The notes under the pieces are model-generated. The model ran no database searches. It was not told where the DNA came from and saw nothing but the letters and a program-made list of their open reading frames with translations. Positions 9,866 to 59,721 of a stretch of DNA of 64,000 nucleotides are shown here, piece by piece (within the stretch, counting starts at the first letter, position 1; each line of letters begins with the position of its first letter). Source of the stretch: Pleurodeles waltl (lineage: Eukaryota > Chordata > Amphibia > Caudata > Salamandridae); the NCBI RefSeq assembly GCF_031143425.1, contig NC_090442.1, positions 426,701,776 to 426,765,775 on the forward strand, written 5' to 3'. Made by a program: the position numbers and the translations under genes.

Positions 9866-11329
9866 TTTCATCTATGCCAAAGTTTTACTTACACTGATTT
9901 AAGGATTGATTGCTCCATCATTGAACATGTATGATGGCATCTTCTATCCTCCTACCCTTCATTTTCAGAACGTACCCTCATTCAGTGCTGAGTGAAATCA
10001 GTATTAGAATGAAACTGTGTATTAGGGGAAGGGAATAAGGTCTGGTTTCTCTGCCTCGTTAACTTGCCCCACATATTTAGTGCTGTGGCCACAGGCGTAC
10101 TTAGGTATACATTTGGAAGGCTGCATTTCCTTCCCAGCCATACAATATCCCTAGTGGTCTGCTGTTTATGTATGTTCTATGAGCAAACATGGCTTATAGG
10201 TATTGCAATTTGAACCCAATTTTGGAATTTTAACATATCCTAAAACAAAGTCACAATTTGGGCATAAAATTATGAACACCATTGGCCCTAGCTATGACAT
10301 ATGTTAATGAACATTTTGGAATTACTCGGGGGAGAAAATTCCTCAGGACTATTTAGTGCTCCAGCACTGTTTAGCATTACAGATACTTTTATACTATGTG
10401 CTAATAAGAATGTGCTCACTTTGTACAGAATATTAATGAAACCATGAACGTACTATTGATGGTAACCACTGCATCTCTTTTTTCTGGTGTTGTATTTATG
10501 GAGCTCTCTAAAGTACCTTGCAATATCATGCAACATTAAAACAGATTAATATCATTTTACAAATACATGACAGTGGGTTTCCTATATGTATCAATTGTTC
10601 ATCCTTCATGTCAGTCACCATGGAATGTGTCAGCTGATGTATTATGGAATACACAACTTATTCCTATTGCAAAAAACACATACTCTATGACACCATCTTT
10701 TTTGTCTAGTTTCTTAGTTAACCTTGGTTAAATGGTAGTGTCCTATTGTTTCCACTTCATGACATATTTCACACAGGTTTGGGAATAATTCCAGAGCTGC
10801 CTTTGACAGCATTAGTTCTGTTGTGATTAAACATGTTCACGTCATAAGCTTCTCAACGGATCTCAACACACCATCCTCTAAGTTATTGGTGCCACCGAAG
10901 GCTGCTGTAATTTGGTATCTGGAAGATAACGGCTACCCAGTTGTGACCTGTAGAATATCTAAATCTTTCATGAACGTTGGAATACTTTTAACCTGGAAAT
11001 TAAACAACTCACCAGTACGTGGATACACAACTGATCTATTAGCTATTAGTATGGCACTGGTAAATGGGGTTATTTTTCTGGGAAATACCAGCAACATTTC
11101 TAATGAGAACATCATCAAACTGCTCATCAGAGCCAGTTCTAGTCTTGCTAAGCAGATGAGGGCATCTTCATATTAGACCAGGAAGATGTACTACAATGCT
11201 AAAGAGGGACATATATGATGTCTCTGGGACACCAATGGGTCTCTGATCACAGGTGGGACAGTTTGATTGAAATTAATTTTTTAATAAGTTAACTTGGCAT
11301 GAGCTGCTCTTCGGGGCATGTGACATTTG
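9866..11329. other. Intronic sequence, no gene assigned
   Basis: AT-rich sequence without a convincing gene, apart from the candidate open frame at 10823-11176. A purine-poor unit near 10080-10330 looks like an old dispersed repeat, but its boundaries are unclear. Confidence 0.4.
10823..11176 (+). pseudogene. Open frame with weak Ig C1-set resemblance
   Basis: The 117-codon frame contains PPKAAVIWYLEDNGYPVVTC and, 15 residues after the cysteine, LLTWKLNN. This spacing and the T-C / L-T-W-x-L-N pattern recall the first half of an Ig C1 domain such as MHC class I alpha-3. The second half lacks the expected YxCxVxH strand. No splice sites or neighbouring exons were identified and it is opposite to sema3c. 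It may be a decayed exon copy or chance. Confidence 0.2.
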
Positions 11330-12180
11330 CATTGGACTATTGCAGGCATCTCTAGCCCATTAATCCCATTAATTGTCAGTTACTTCATCCATGGAAAATG
11401 GGTAAACAGGAAGCAATCCAAATTGTATTTGAATGCCCCAAAAAGGCAACTAGATCACAGGACTGGGAGCTGGACTCAGGGACTGCATTCGGCACTGGCC
11501 ACCGCAACATAACGGAAGAGCAGTCTGTGTGCACACACTGCTGCTGGAAACAAAAGGGAGCCTGGCCACTATTGGTAATGAAATAGACTCTCTCAAACAA
11601 ACACCTTTATGATATCAAGGATCACCTAAGCAGGCAACAGGCTAGACTGCATATACCAGAATGCAGAATTTCAGACGCAAAGATGATTCCTCAATGCAGA
11701 CAAAGCTTCAGAAAGAACTGGAGCTGGAGCTGGAAAAAGTAAAGGCCAAGAACAAAACCTTTGGAAGCTCGCTCACATAGGTGTAATTTGGTATTACATG
11801 AATCTGGGAATATTCCAACAGGCGGTGAGAGAGGACTTTGTTGAAGACATGTCTAATTGATATCTTTAGCCCCAGAAATCTTTCTGAGGTGTTCATCATT
11901 GAAAACACACATAGATCCCTAGTGCTTCACCCAGTCAACTGAGCTCTGCTGCACCCAATCATTGCCAAGGCAAAAATGGAATTCAACATGAGTCCTCCTC
12001 GATCTCTTTTTTCCTAGATTTTACTCAGTCGGTACAAGAAACCCATAGGAAATTCAGTCACGCCAAGAAGAAACTGCATTCAATACGCCATGCTATATCT
12101 GGCCACATTAAAGCTCACCTTCAAAGGTAAGCCAAAAATGTTTACCTCTGCAGAAAACATATCTCCATCTGAAAACCTGG
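11330..12180 (+). mobile_element. L1-clade LINE, ORF1 fragment (pseudogene)
   Basis: Reading forward with several stops and frameshifts, the segment gives LIDIFSPRNLSEVFIIENTH then RSLVLHP, HPIIAK and later IRHAI / AMLYLATLKLTFKGKPKMFT. This matches the L1 ORF1 order of a D-L-S acidic stretch, E-R-A-H-R, R-P-I-I-A-K and the C-terminal domain ending near an FTS segment. Upstream, 11640-11760 encodes a glutamate-rich coiled-coil-like part (LQKELELELEKVKA). It ends at a GA microsatellite. Confidence 0.65.
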
Positions 12181-12186
12181 TGTGCC

Positions 12187-12189
<3 letters not shown>

Positions 12190-12239
<50 letters not shown>

Positions 12240-12269
12240 AGAGAGAGAGAGAGAAAAAGAGAGAGAGAA
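12190..12269. repeat. (GA)n microsatellite
   Basis: An almost pure GA dinucleotide tract of about 80 bp with two interruptions (GATG near 12231 and AAAA near 12255). Open frames of alternating R and E or S and L over it are artefacts. Confidence 0.95.
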
Positions 12270-12849
12270 GCAAACACTCGCCCACCTCCTCATCTAGCCA
12301 CATCAGTAATGTGGAGTGATGGCCCATGATCTGTAGCTCACCGGAGTTTTGACATGTAACATAAGGAATACTATCTAACCTCCTTTATGCCTCTTAGTTT
12401 TAGCTATAACTGCCTCTATATCATTCGTATTTTGTGGGTCTGGAGAATGCTCTGCCTGGATTACAGCTGTGGAACTTTGGGGTGCAATCACATTCAAGAT
12501 GGGGCTTGAGATGTGACAGCTCATACTATCCGTAAGATGTACTATTCAGATAAATGTCCAATAATTTTCACTTTGGTGTTGTTAATACAATATTTCCCAT
12601 CAACCCTATCTACATTTTTCCATTCAATGAATCCAGTATAAAGTGAAACAAATTCAAGCACCCATTGTTAGTATTGCATAAAGGAAAAACATACTGACCA
12701 TGAATTAAGATGGTTAATCCTAGAAAAAGTGGAATCTGTTTGACGTACTATATTAAGAGAATATGTAATTGGTGGATGTCTACAGTAGTACATTTAATAC
12801 ATATTAGATTATGTGTTAGCTGCATCATAGATTGTTTATTCTTTAGTCT
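12270..12849. other. Intronic sequence, nothing recognised
   Basis: AT-rich sequence with no coding signal or obvious repeat structure. Confidence 0.4.
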
Positions 12850-13690
12850 AAAATAGGGAGCACTTCACCTCTACATTTCTACTATAGAGCTTGGGACCAT
12901 CCCTACATGGTGTCTGGAGTAGTTGCTGTTCCTGGGTCCTATTAATGTTAGGGCAGTGAGTAATCAACATGCTGTTGCAGAGTGCATAATAATAGCTGCA
13001 ACTAAGTGTTTGTTTGAGCTTTAGTGCAAACGTATCATCAAAGATAACAAGGGAGACACTACTATTGAACTCCTGTAGGGATATTGACACCTTTCTAAGA
13101 TGGCACCTTTAGAAGAGTTTTTTGTTAAGCGACAGTCGGGGAAGTTATTAATCTACATAGAACCAGGTAGTATGTAGTCACAGATAATTTTCAACGTTAA
13201 CGTTTGGAAGTGCACAATAACAACAGTAACTAAGTGCTTATTTAGCTTCTTTACAGATTCATAGTTATAGAAAATAAGGAACACATCTTGTTCATACTCT
13301 TTGAGATTGATACCTTTTTAGGGTGGAGGCTCCAGAGTAGTCACTTGTCCGGTGACCTATCCATGCCAGAGTGGTGGGCATTCTATGCGGCACACAGTAG
13401 CATTTAAAAACAGCTGACTTTTAGTGTTGAAGTTGTGGAATGTTTAAATATAGTTGCAACCAAGTGCTGGTTCTAGCTTCATTGGAGAGTCGTAGTCATA
13501 GACAGTAAGGAACATACCCTTATTTTACTCTTTCTGAGAGATCGACATCTTGCTAAGTTGGTGCTTTCAGAGTAGGCACTTCTCAGGTGACTTTTCCATA
13601 GCGGGATGGGTATCAATTGACATGGTACAAGGTGGTGTTTAAAAACAGCTGATTCTCAGGGTACGTTCTTGGTGTATTCTCATTTTCCAC
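12850..13690. repeat. Diverged tandem repeat, about 230-bp unit, 3 to 4 copies
   Basis: The phrase GATATTGACACCTTTCTAAG at 13079 recurs as GATTGATACCTTTTTAGGG at 13307 and as GATCGACATCTTGCTAAG near 13540. The spacings are about 228 and 234 bp. Each unit also carries a variant of AACTAAGTGCTTATTT and a following GGTGACTTTTCCAT-type segment. After the last unit comes a GC-rich junction (GGGACGCCGGCTGGATTTTT at 13696). Confidence 0.7.
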
Positions 13691-16468
13691 TACAGGGACG
13701 CCGGCTGGATTTTTGTCGACTCGGGATACTGGCTGCAATTGAAGTAACTAGAAAATCAGGTAAATCTGTTTAGTCTGGCATCTTGGGAACAGCTTCCTGG
13801 CTATAGAGTCTTTGCTAAAGGTACAGGGACTAGAGCTTGGAGCCAAATGGCCCTATGAATTTACTATTATTTTACTCAGATTTTACACTTTGAGTGAGTA
13901 TAACACAGTCTGTTTATGTATTGCCCTACCTTCAGAGAAGTGAAGTATTACAATCCAAATACTGATTCCGCTCTTGCAATAGAGATACTCTGTAAAGAAA
14001 TTTGAAACAATTGGAAACTTTAGCACAATGTTAGAAGTAGACTAGTTATGTGCCCTGTAGAAGAACATACACCATATTGTCTATTGTTGTTTCCTATAGA
14101 TAATGCCCCTCTCAATAATCTGCAGGAACAGTGGCATAACATAATGTAGAGGGAGCCTTGTGTAGTGGTGACATGTGGGATTCTTGCTGTCATATTGGGT
14201 ATCTTATTATAGTTTTGGTATCAAATATTCTCTATACTTCTTTTTTGTTAGCATGTCTGAGATGTACTTGTGACAAAATCACAAAAAAGATGCAATTGTA
14301 ATTTGGATATCATACCATTGCCTGGACTTGAACTACATAAGATCTGTACGTCCAATTCAGGGGTAAATGAAAATGTTTTACCTATAGATAGAGCACACTT
14401 CACACATAAACTATGTTTTGTAAGTAGTTGGAAATATACATATACCCCCATTTCTCTTTATGGGATATAGACCTATGCTGGCTGTAAGTGATATATGGTT
14501 GGACATGTGCACACTAGATGTAAGGTGGTAATGGTGTTACTTAATAGTGGATGTATTTTCTTTTTTCTAATAATATCATGGATTCATTTAGAGTTGTGTA
14601 GCACATGTTGCTCTATGAGGTGGTAGTAGCTTTCCTCTTTGTCTACTCTGTGGGGTAATCTTGGAATGCACAATGCACTCTTTTCGTTTAATCTTTACAC
14701 TGGGACTTTACTGATGATAGAGTGGGATCTGGTGAAGACCTATTGTACATATAAAAGAACAATTTTTATGTTAAGCTCATGTTAATGGAATGTGTGGCAG
14801 TTATTGTTTTTAAAATCTTTTTAGAGATTCCACCACGTGTTGGATTGTATTGACCAAAAAGATAAAATATATTAGCTCCTAAAGAAGGTGGCTTGAAGAA
14901 TGTGTAACTCACCGAAACATACAATGACGATTCTTTGAAATACCAAGCTCAAAATGCATAAATTAAAAGCTAAAGAAAAATGGTCTCTTTCATAAAGATA
15001 TCCGGACTGGGGAGCCATAGAATCTGTATATATGGAATGTATGAGAGAGAGGTATGAGTGAGATAGAGTGCTTGATGAGTGGGGTAATCAAATTGTCAAA
15101 ATGAAATGTATTGGGTTGTCTTGATTTTATATATATTGTGATATTGTTTGTGAGATCCATGTACAAGGTTTTTAAGGATTGTATTTATTCAAAGAAAATT
15201 GTTGAAGAAATGAAATATAGGAATATTTCAACAAACTTTTAAAAATAAAGGAAACAAAATGAAATAAAAAAATTACAGATAATAATTAATTTCATGGGAC
15301 AATGTAGATATGGTTGATGGGAAATATTGTATTGATTGTAGTTGTTTTCCCCCTTTCTTGAATCTTACAGTATATATTTGGGGGTTCTCTGTACTGGAAC
15401 ATTTTACTTTGGGGTTGCTGCCTAGTGCTTATTTGTCGAGAAGTTTGGACTTGGTATGATAAGCGCCTTGGGGGCAGTAAATACAGGTGAACAATTAAGG
15501 ACTATGAATATTGCATCATCACTTACTTATATATTACTATGACATGCACAGTAGATACAGAGATCATTTCCCGGAACATTTCCCGGAAATAATAGACATG
15601 GTATAGATATTGCATTAATCCAATAAACTCACTTAGCTACCTAGGAATCAACAAATTTGCTATCAAATTGGGAGCATACTGCTGTGTCTCCTCCATCTCT
15701 GCCTAATCTAGGGGGGAAGCAATATTGATGTAACATGGGTTACAGCTCCAGCTGGTGAAAGGATAGAATGGACAAACTGGGGCCCTTTCTACTAGTCCAG
15801 TGTTTAGTGGGCTTGGCGCACATTACACTTTTTAATGTGGAGAACCTAAACTTGGAAAATCCCGATATTATCCCGATTTTATCCATGAAGTTGGGATGTG
15901 GATTGCTGGTTTTGACAATGCACCATTACATACCATAAGAATGTTTGAGTTGGACAGCACTGGTGTTGGCTCTATTAGACAAAGAAGCACTCGCCATAAG
16001 CTACACAACATTATAAAACAACTTGCGCTGGTAGCTCAACAACGCACTACACAACCCACAACCAGAAATTACATTTTTTACTTGGTGGTGCATTAATCCC
16101 AGGCCACAACGGAGTTTTTGCTGCGTTCCAGGGATGTCGTGGGGTGGCTGGAATCCATGTCATGTTTACCCAGAGAACTCTCAGATCATTTACTGGTCAC
16201 CATCACACATAACATTCTATAGTTACAAGCCTGCAGGGACTGTGGAGGCTATGTCTCTCTCAAATGCTGGATGCAGTCTTCAAAGAGATTCAGCAAGCAA
16301 TGAAAAAGTACTTTGAACTGAATCAGGGCTAGGTAGCTTTTTATCACAATATGGGAAGTGTTTAAAACAGTCATAAAAAGAGTTTATATAAAAAAGTAAT
16401 GGCATGCCTAAATCAATATAGAGCCAAATTAATGGATTAAATAAAAAATTAAAAAATTGGAACGGAGA
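13691..16468. other. Intronic sequence, possible remains of one long repeat
   Basis: Mostly AT-rich. The pieces at 13696-13755 (GC-rich), 14870-14930 (GGCTTGAAGAATGTGTAACT then CACCGAAACA) and 15410-15490 (GATAAGCGCCTTGG) look like fixed parts of a retroelement leader or tail. They may belong with the 230-bp units before them. No reverse transcriptase frame was recognised. Confidence 0.35.
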
Positions 16469-18075
16469 TGTTAGAAATTGGGTTTCTAGTTAGCAGAGGT
16501 ATGCACCCTGTCTAAGTAGGGACCACAATCCTAGTCTGGTTAAGTCAATCACACTCCCTAAATTAACCTGCTCTCACCCTCTAGTAGTTTGGCACAGAGC
16601 AGTAAGGCTTAACGTAAGAGGCAATGTGTGAAGTATTTGTGCTCCACTTAATTACAGTAACACAGTGAAAGATATCAGAAGAAGACTGCACCACTTTTGG
16701 GGAAATAAAGATTATCTATCTGAGTAAAAATGATTAAAAGGACAAAAATCCAATAAATACGTATTAAGTTATACACACTCAAAATATGTAATTAATTTCA
16801 GTGCTTAAGAAAAGATGTGGGCTCTCCTTCTAAGGGAGTTATGGTAAGCTTCTGTCTTATACTCTGACCTGTCTTTCTCTGAAGCAGAGAGACCAGCTAG
16901 CAGTAAAGAATGCTTTCCCTCTCCTTAGATCTCCTTGGTGTGGTGGGGGTTTACAAACAGGCTGCATGGGCCTAGCGGCACAGTACCTGGGGAGTCAAGA
17001 TCACGACTTCGGCTGTTGTGGGCCTCGGACAGGGTGGGCATTGGTCAAGGGCACAGTGCTCAGGTGCAGATGGGGCTCAGCAGCAATAGAGACCTTTGTG
17101 AGCCTTTGGCCCCGAGGCGTCTGGGTAAGGGTGCGTTTTGCTAGGCAACCGAAAGGAATCCCATGCCGCACGGGACTCCCGACACTGACTGTAGCGAAGA
17201 AGCACTGATCGCAGGCCCTTGGCTCACTGAAGAGGCATCATTGCTTGACCTTTGGGGAGCGGGAGCACAGGGATAACCAAGGTACAATGCAGGCAGGCTC
17301 ACCGGGTGGTGCTGGAGCGAGAATGTGCACCACGCTCGATCTCTAGGTCGCTCCAGCAGCAACAGACATGTACAAAGGTTGTAGAGGCAAGTTCAGTCCC
17401 CCCTCACTGCAGAGGTAGCAAGCAGCAGGTCAACACAGCAGAGCACTGTACAAAGTGGCATCCTTCTACCAGTACAGCAATCAGCAGACAGCAGGCCAAT
17501 ACAGCAAGGCAATTGGCAAAGTGGCAGTCCCTCCTGGCAGCATAGGTCCTCTTGTTGCAGAGTCTCCTCAGGACCGCATAGTGAACTAGTTTGGTGGGGT
17601 TTAGGGCCTAGTCCTTATATCCAAAAATACCTTTGATATGGGGGCAACTTCAAAAGAGTCCTCTGAAGTGTACAAGGGTCCCTTTCATTCTAGCCCTGTC
17701 TGCCAGGCTTTCTGTGGGGTTAATCAGACCTTTGTGCGGAGACAGGACACCACCTATTGAAGTGTGTTAATCCCTCCTCTTCCCTTTGCCCAGGAAGACC
17801 CATCAGAATGCAGATGCAGCTGAGTGCCCTGTGTTTGTGGCTGTCTAGAGGGAATTCACAAAGTGTTGCTATTACCAAGCCCAGATGGATATTCAGAGAC
17901 AGGATAAGGCACAGAATGATTAAAGTAGGAAAATGCCAACTTTCTGAAAGTGACATTTTCAGACTTACAATTTAAATTCCAACTTCACCATAAGCCGTGA
18001 TTTTAAATTGTGAGTCCAGAAACAACAAACTCCATATTTCTATCTTCTCACAATTGGAAATTACACTTCAAGACA
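16469..18075 (+). mobile_element. Partial solo LTR (family shared with 24250, 45194, 51840), 3'-truncated
   Basis: It begins TGTTAGAAATTGGGTTTCTA and follows the same order as the complete copy at 45194: CACCCTGTCTAAGTAGGGAC, CACCCTCTAGTAGTTTGGCA, GCAGTAAGGCTTAACGTAAG. It continues to the CCATAAGCCGTGATTTTAAA segment near 17988. The last third found in the complete copy is missing. Open frames within are not conserved between copies. Confidence 0.8.
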
Positions 18076-21000
18076 CACCTGCAGTGTTCAGACTATTCCA
18101 TGTATCTTATATTGCTACAGGCAGTATTTGTTTGAAGGTTGCAGAGAGAGTTTGTAAACTTTGAAAATCTATTGCATGTGTATTTGTACCATTGTGCTTT
18201 AACCTGACTGAACAGTCTTCCTGAGAACTGTGTGTGGTTGTGCAAACTGTTAGAAGATATAGGATTATTAATTGTGCCCTGGAAGAGAAAGGTTATTAAT
18301 ATTCTTGTTTGCATGCCATTCGCCTTACCCTTTGAAGGTGAACTCATGCTGGCACAGCCTCAGATTTATAAGACTATGATTTAACCTGATTTGTGTGTTA
18401 TTTGATGCGTACGCATTCTGATTATAATGTGCTGCTAACCTGTTTGTTGCTTTCTGTAAACCATTAGCTTTTAATTAACATTCATTGTTTGATACTAAAC
18501 ATGTCTCTGTCCTTTTTGTGGAGACTAATGTGCTTCCCATAATATTGAATGTATTGATGTTTGACCAGGCTCAGGTGGGGAGCACCAAAATCCTTTAAGG
18601 ATTAACATCAAATTAACACCACTCCTGGTCCATCCAGACAAGTGCTTTATAATCCCTGAATTGTCATTAAAGAAAAGCACTAAAAGCGAATTAACAGATG
18701 TATCGCAAAACTGAAAAGCCTGTGTTTGAAAGGAAAATGCGTGTATTTTCAGAACTCATAAGTTGATGTCTGAAGAAAAATGGGTGAATTTCTAAAATAA
18801 ATTTAAATGTGAAATTTGAGTGAAAAATCGAAAGGTGTGGGAAAACATATTACTATATTACCTTTGTGCAGGAGCATGCAACTGTATCTGTCATATATTG
18901 ACCATGTAAAGGTGGCATTCCAAATTGCTAAAGCCTTCTTCACAATACTGCTGGCAACCCTGCCTCATGCAAAGAGATGATCACCACTGGTAATCTTGCT
19001 TCAGGTGACCACAAGTGATCTTGTATGATGTGGTCACTATTAAAACACTAAAAATATTAGTAGCTCGGTATGAGTTTTGTTAAACATAAGTAGCTTTTAT
19101 TAGAGAAATGTTGGAGAGCCATGATTTAGGAAATATTACACATTTCTGAAAGTAGTTTTCAGTCCGAACTTTGTAATGTCCTAAAACAGTGGGTGGCCAA
19201 AAAAAATGTGATATGGCAGTAACTCAAGTAAGGTTTCTTCAGATCACTGATTATAATCTTTCTTCCAGGGGTTCCAAATCCCTTTAATGTGGGCGTGATG
19301 CATTTTTTCCATATGCTGTTTACGAAGCTGTGAGGCCCACATATACACTTTAAAACTGTTGAAAGCATGTGAGTTTAAATAAATATGAAGCAGAGAAAAC
19401 AGAAAAAATCAATAACATATGTATACGGGTGGCAGAATGTTCTATAAACATTAAATGAACAAACCTAACATGGCCGTGAAGGGACAACAAAAACTGAAAT
19501 GTGACTTACTGGCAGGTGACAAAGAAACTTCCAGTTCTAGTCCTAGACCCTCATTACAACAGAATCGCTAATCTCAAATAGCCCACACCAGGAGGATTGG
19601 TAATTCCTGGATGCTGTTTGATCACAGTATTAAAAATATTGCCCTATAAACGGGAAATTTGTGTTATCACAGTGATTCCTGCAGGTATTTATCCAATTCA
19701 GGATATTTTTCTGGGGAGAAAATCAGCTGTTTGACGCGGCTACTTTGCTACCACAAACATTGGAGTAATAACACGTGAGAAATGACCACATGTGGCATTT
19801 ACACAGTACTAGAATTCCTCATTCAACTGGCAACCTGAGTTCCAAAAGTAATAAAATATCTGAGGCATGTTATTATTTTCCGATTAACCTCACATGTTCT
19901 CCTCACCTTGCTACCACTTCCTGCATTCCAGAATCTGACTGCAGATAGCACGTGGTGCCAAAGAAATCACTAATAAATAGACACATTATTAAAATAAATA
20001 TATGTAGCTCACTAATCAATGAGAGCAAATCATTGCTACTCATGTTTAATTGTAAATTTGTGTCGCATTCCAAGTAGAACTCAGAATCTGAATTTCCGCT
20101 GCTTTTGGAATGTATCATAATCTTGCCAGCAACGTCTTAGAGTTGGGAAATGATGCACATTATTTCAAACAGCTTGCAGCCACCCACCATGAATACACAT
20201 TGCTCCAACTCGAATTAGCTTGGCTGGGGCTCACCATTACAACGAGAAACTAAACAGGGCCTTTAGTGAACGGACGAAAACAACCATAGACATCCTTGTC
20301 TTAACATGGAAGCACATTTCAAAAGATAGCTGAGACTGAGCATTCTGCAGAAATTATGACAGGGTGGGGAGACTTGAACACCATGCATAATATAATTGTT
20401 TACAAGCAAATGACCCAGATAAAAGTATATTTTAAAAAGCAGCAAAATGCTGAGGTTGCATCTGAAGTACGGAACAAAGCAAGCAACTAAGATGAAAAGC
20501 AACATTACTCACACAACAGCATCCATTATTTGTTAAGGTAGGACCTATCAAGTACAAACAGTAAACTACATCGCACACATTGTATCTTTATCCACAAGGC
20601 AAAGTTCACACCAGTAGCCATGTTGGGTGAGGCAACAGAATAGCATTTAGATCCATGTCCAAACAGGACCAATAGTCTTCGAAGATACCAGTCAAGTGTC
20701 TTTCAAACAGCTGGCTGTTTTATTTTGCGTGTTCTGTGACAGTGATCCTCTTCGTGCAGGGAAATTACAATATGAAAAGGATACAGGAGAAGGAAACTAC
20801 TTATATAAAAAGGACTGAAACGTAAATGAAATAAGACATTAAGCTTTAGCTCAGGAACTCACCTTCTTTATTCAGCCTTAACAGACGTCAAAAATATTGC
20901 CTATGAGACACTTACACCTCTTGTTCCAACCCTAGTCTAACTGTCATGGCCATCATGACCTCATACCAACCCTGCGTGGTCCCTGTCTTTATCCACTATC

Positions 21001-22359
21001 TGTGGTCTGTGGTTGTTTCTGTGGAAGGAGTTTCGTATTTCAGCACATGACTCATGGAAAGATGTATGCCACTGCTCCCACGTGGTCATGATAATGAAAA
21101 TGTTCTCTTTTGTTGATTTGTGTGGCACTATGCCCATAGGATTGAATTTAATTTTGCATATTTATGGGTCATCACTACGTGTAATGGATCCTTTTGAGTG
21201 CCCTTAATAATATTGATGGGGCCAGTAACAGATGTTATGGGTCCATGTCCAGGTTTTACCTGAGGGCTTCGGTTTCCAAAAGCAGTAGAAATTTATAGGT
21301 GAATCACCAGAAGGGAATATCCAGAAATCAGCATGGAAACACTAATTTCTGAAGGTTATGACACAAAAACATGTAATGGGGAGTATTTTCACACACACCA
21401 TACCAATATCCCCAGTGTTGGTACTTAGGGTTTGGTGAGGGTTGGGGGAGGGATATTAGGATGAAAAATTATAATCCAGTCCTAATTTACAAACATGTGG
21501 CCTCAATTTCAATACCAGTGATTTACAGCCCTTAGTCAATCTACACCAGCTAAATTTCTCAATATAAATTTCTAACCAACTGGCGATGCACATTCTTGCA
21601 GACAAAAGTAGATCATGTTATGGAAAATGGCAAGAAAAAGCAACTAATTCGAAAAAAAACAAAAATGTAACAAAATGCCATAAAATGTTTTAAATAAAAT
21701 GTGAACAGTTTACGGCGGCATTTTGTTTCAGTAAACTATGTGATGTTGAATTTGTAATGCAATCTGCAGTAATCATTATAAGTAATTGCATTTAACCTTT
21801 AGATTGATTTGAAGAAATCAACTCTGATTGACAACCTAAGCATCAACCTATGAGATATAACATATGTGATATAAGGGCGAATATCACTTGGGTTTGCCCC
21901 TAAAGTCTGCTTTCTGAAAAAGGGGCTTTTCACAGTGCCCCTAAATTTTGTTTACTGTGATTAATTTCTAAATGTGTCTCATCATCATTAAATGAATGCC
22001 AGTGATCACTGATCTCGTTGCTTGAATTACATATGTATTTATATTAAGTTACTGGATATATCACATAAAAAACCTGCAGAGAAGATTAAGATGTTTGCAG
22101 AAACTTTGTGTTGGATGGTGATAAGTGTACCTGGCCTGAACAGACAGAAGAGAATGGGTGGAGGGTTGCATAATGGAAGATTGACCACATCTTCAGAAAG
22201 TGTTGGAAGATTTTTGGGTGGTCCGATATGCTATGTTTGCAATCAAAGGTAGCGTTTAGGGGTGAATGGGCAGACTACGTATGCAAGGGAAGACAGAAAG
22301 ATGGTCATTTCAATACAATATAATACATTTTGATATTTATGTCTAATGTATTATAATTT
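18076..22359. other. Intronic sequence with low repeat content
   Basis: No exon or known element found. The part 18330-18690 is AT-rich, has homeobox-like words (CTTTTAATTAACATTCATTG at 18469) and lacks repeat features, so it could be conserved noncoding DNA; this is inference. The expected next sema3c exon was looked for here on the minus strand and not found. Confidence 0.4.
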
Positions 22360-22800
22360 TCATTGCAATGAGAAAGCCTGTGTAGTAGGATTGAACAGTA
22401 AAGCATGGTAAAAGTTTAGCAGAGCCAGTGCTTCATTTGTGAATAAAAACGTGCCGGTGCCCAAAGCCTCCACTGAAACACATGGCTGCTGCAATTGAAT
22501 GTGCGAGCGAAGAATACTGTAGCGTGAAGCCATCTCCGGCCCCTTCAGTCCATTTACATCCACTCCCTGTCCCTTCAGCTCACTCTTGCACCTTTCTGTT
22601 TTCTCCCTTTGGAACGCTTTTTCGTTTTTCTCTTCCTCCATCTTTCCCATATGTGTCTTTTGCTCACAGTAATTATATGAGGCAATAAAATAAGTGCCGA
22701 CCCTGACAAATAAGTGCCGGTGCCCAGCACCGGAAACCAGCAACACAAATTGAGCACTGAGCAGAGCGTTATAACCCATTGCAATGTTGTTCATACCGAT
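22360..22800. repeat. Dispersed repeat with GTGCCGGTGCCCAGCACCGG hairpin
   Basis: The stretch contains AAATAAGTGCCG twice, and a hairpin GTGCCGGTGCCCAGCACCGG near 22713-22732. A related GTGCCGGTGCCC lies at 22451. The minus-strand frame of 144 residues runs across this repeat and shows no recognisable domain, so I do not call it a gene. Confidence 0.4.
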
Positions 22801-23483
22801 CTACCGTTCTACTTCATTTAAAGAACATTTAATACAATAATGCAATGAAGATAAAGAAATATGCAACGCCTTGGTACAGCAATAGAGGCTTTGATAAGAA
22901 TGTCCTCATGTCTTATCATATATTTTCCAACTAACCCAAGATATCAGATGAGAACTGTTGATGACGTTCTAGCTTTAAATTACAGGTTGGTAGATAAGGA
23001 TAAAGGGAATTATTTGTATTAAACAGCCCCTGCTGGCTCCCACGCTGAGATTCATGTTGCCTGTAGCGTGACCTCAGTTCACCTTGCTGGAGTGCGCTAA
23101 TAACACCGCAAGGCCTCATGCAAGAATTATAAACTAAATAGCTTCGTTGCCCCCTGTACATCATCAAAGCGGTGTGAAAGCAACGATAAAGTCTTTTTAC
23201 TGATTGTGGAAACCAAGAAATGCAATATAATGTAATAAAGCAATCATCCTTTGTAGTAGCATTCGAGGTGAAATGAAAATACGTTATGGTTCTTTCGGAA
23301 TGAGTTGCCACGTGTGGTAAGAACCCTCTGTGTCCAGCTGGTGTAAGAGCACGAGTCCTCCTTTCACTCTAGCTGAAAAACGAAGGCTCCCCTGAGAAAA
23401 GTAGCTGTGGTGATGTTTACATTGACAAAACATACACATACAACCTAACATTCCAGCCTGTTACCCGATATTTAAAAACGTAC

Positions 23484-59721
<36,238 letters not shown>

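Noticed and set aside
12080..12329. Arg-Glu and Ser-Leu repeat proteins
   Set aside because: Produced by the (GA)n microsatellite in all frames.
16935..17545. Plus-strand frames in GC-richer DNA
   Set aside because: They are inside an LTR copy and are not kept in the copies at 24250 or 45194.
22360..22794. 144-codon minus-strand frame
   Set aside because: It spans a repeat with an internal hairpin and has no protein features beyond a basic stretch.
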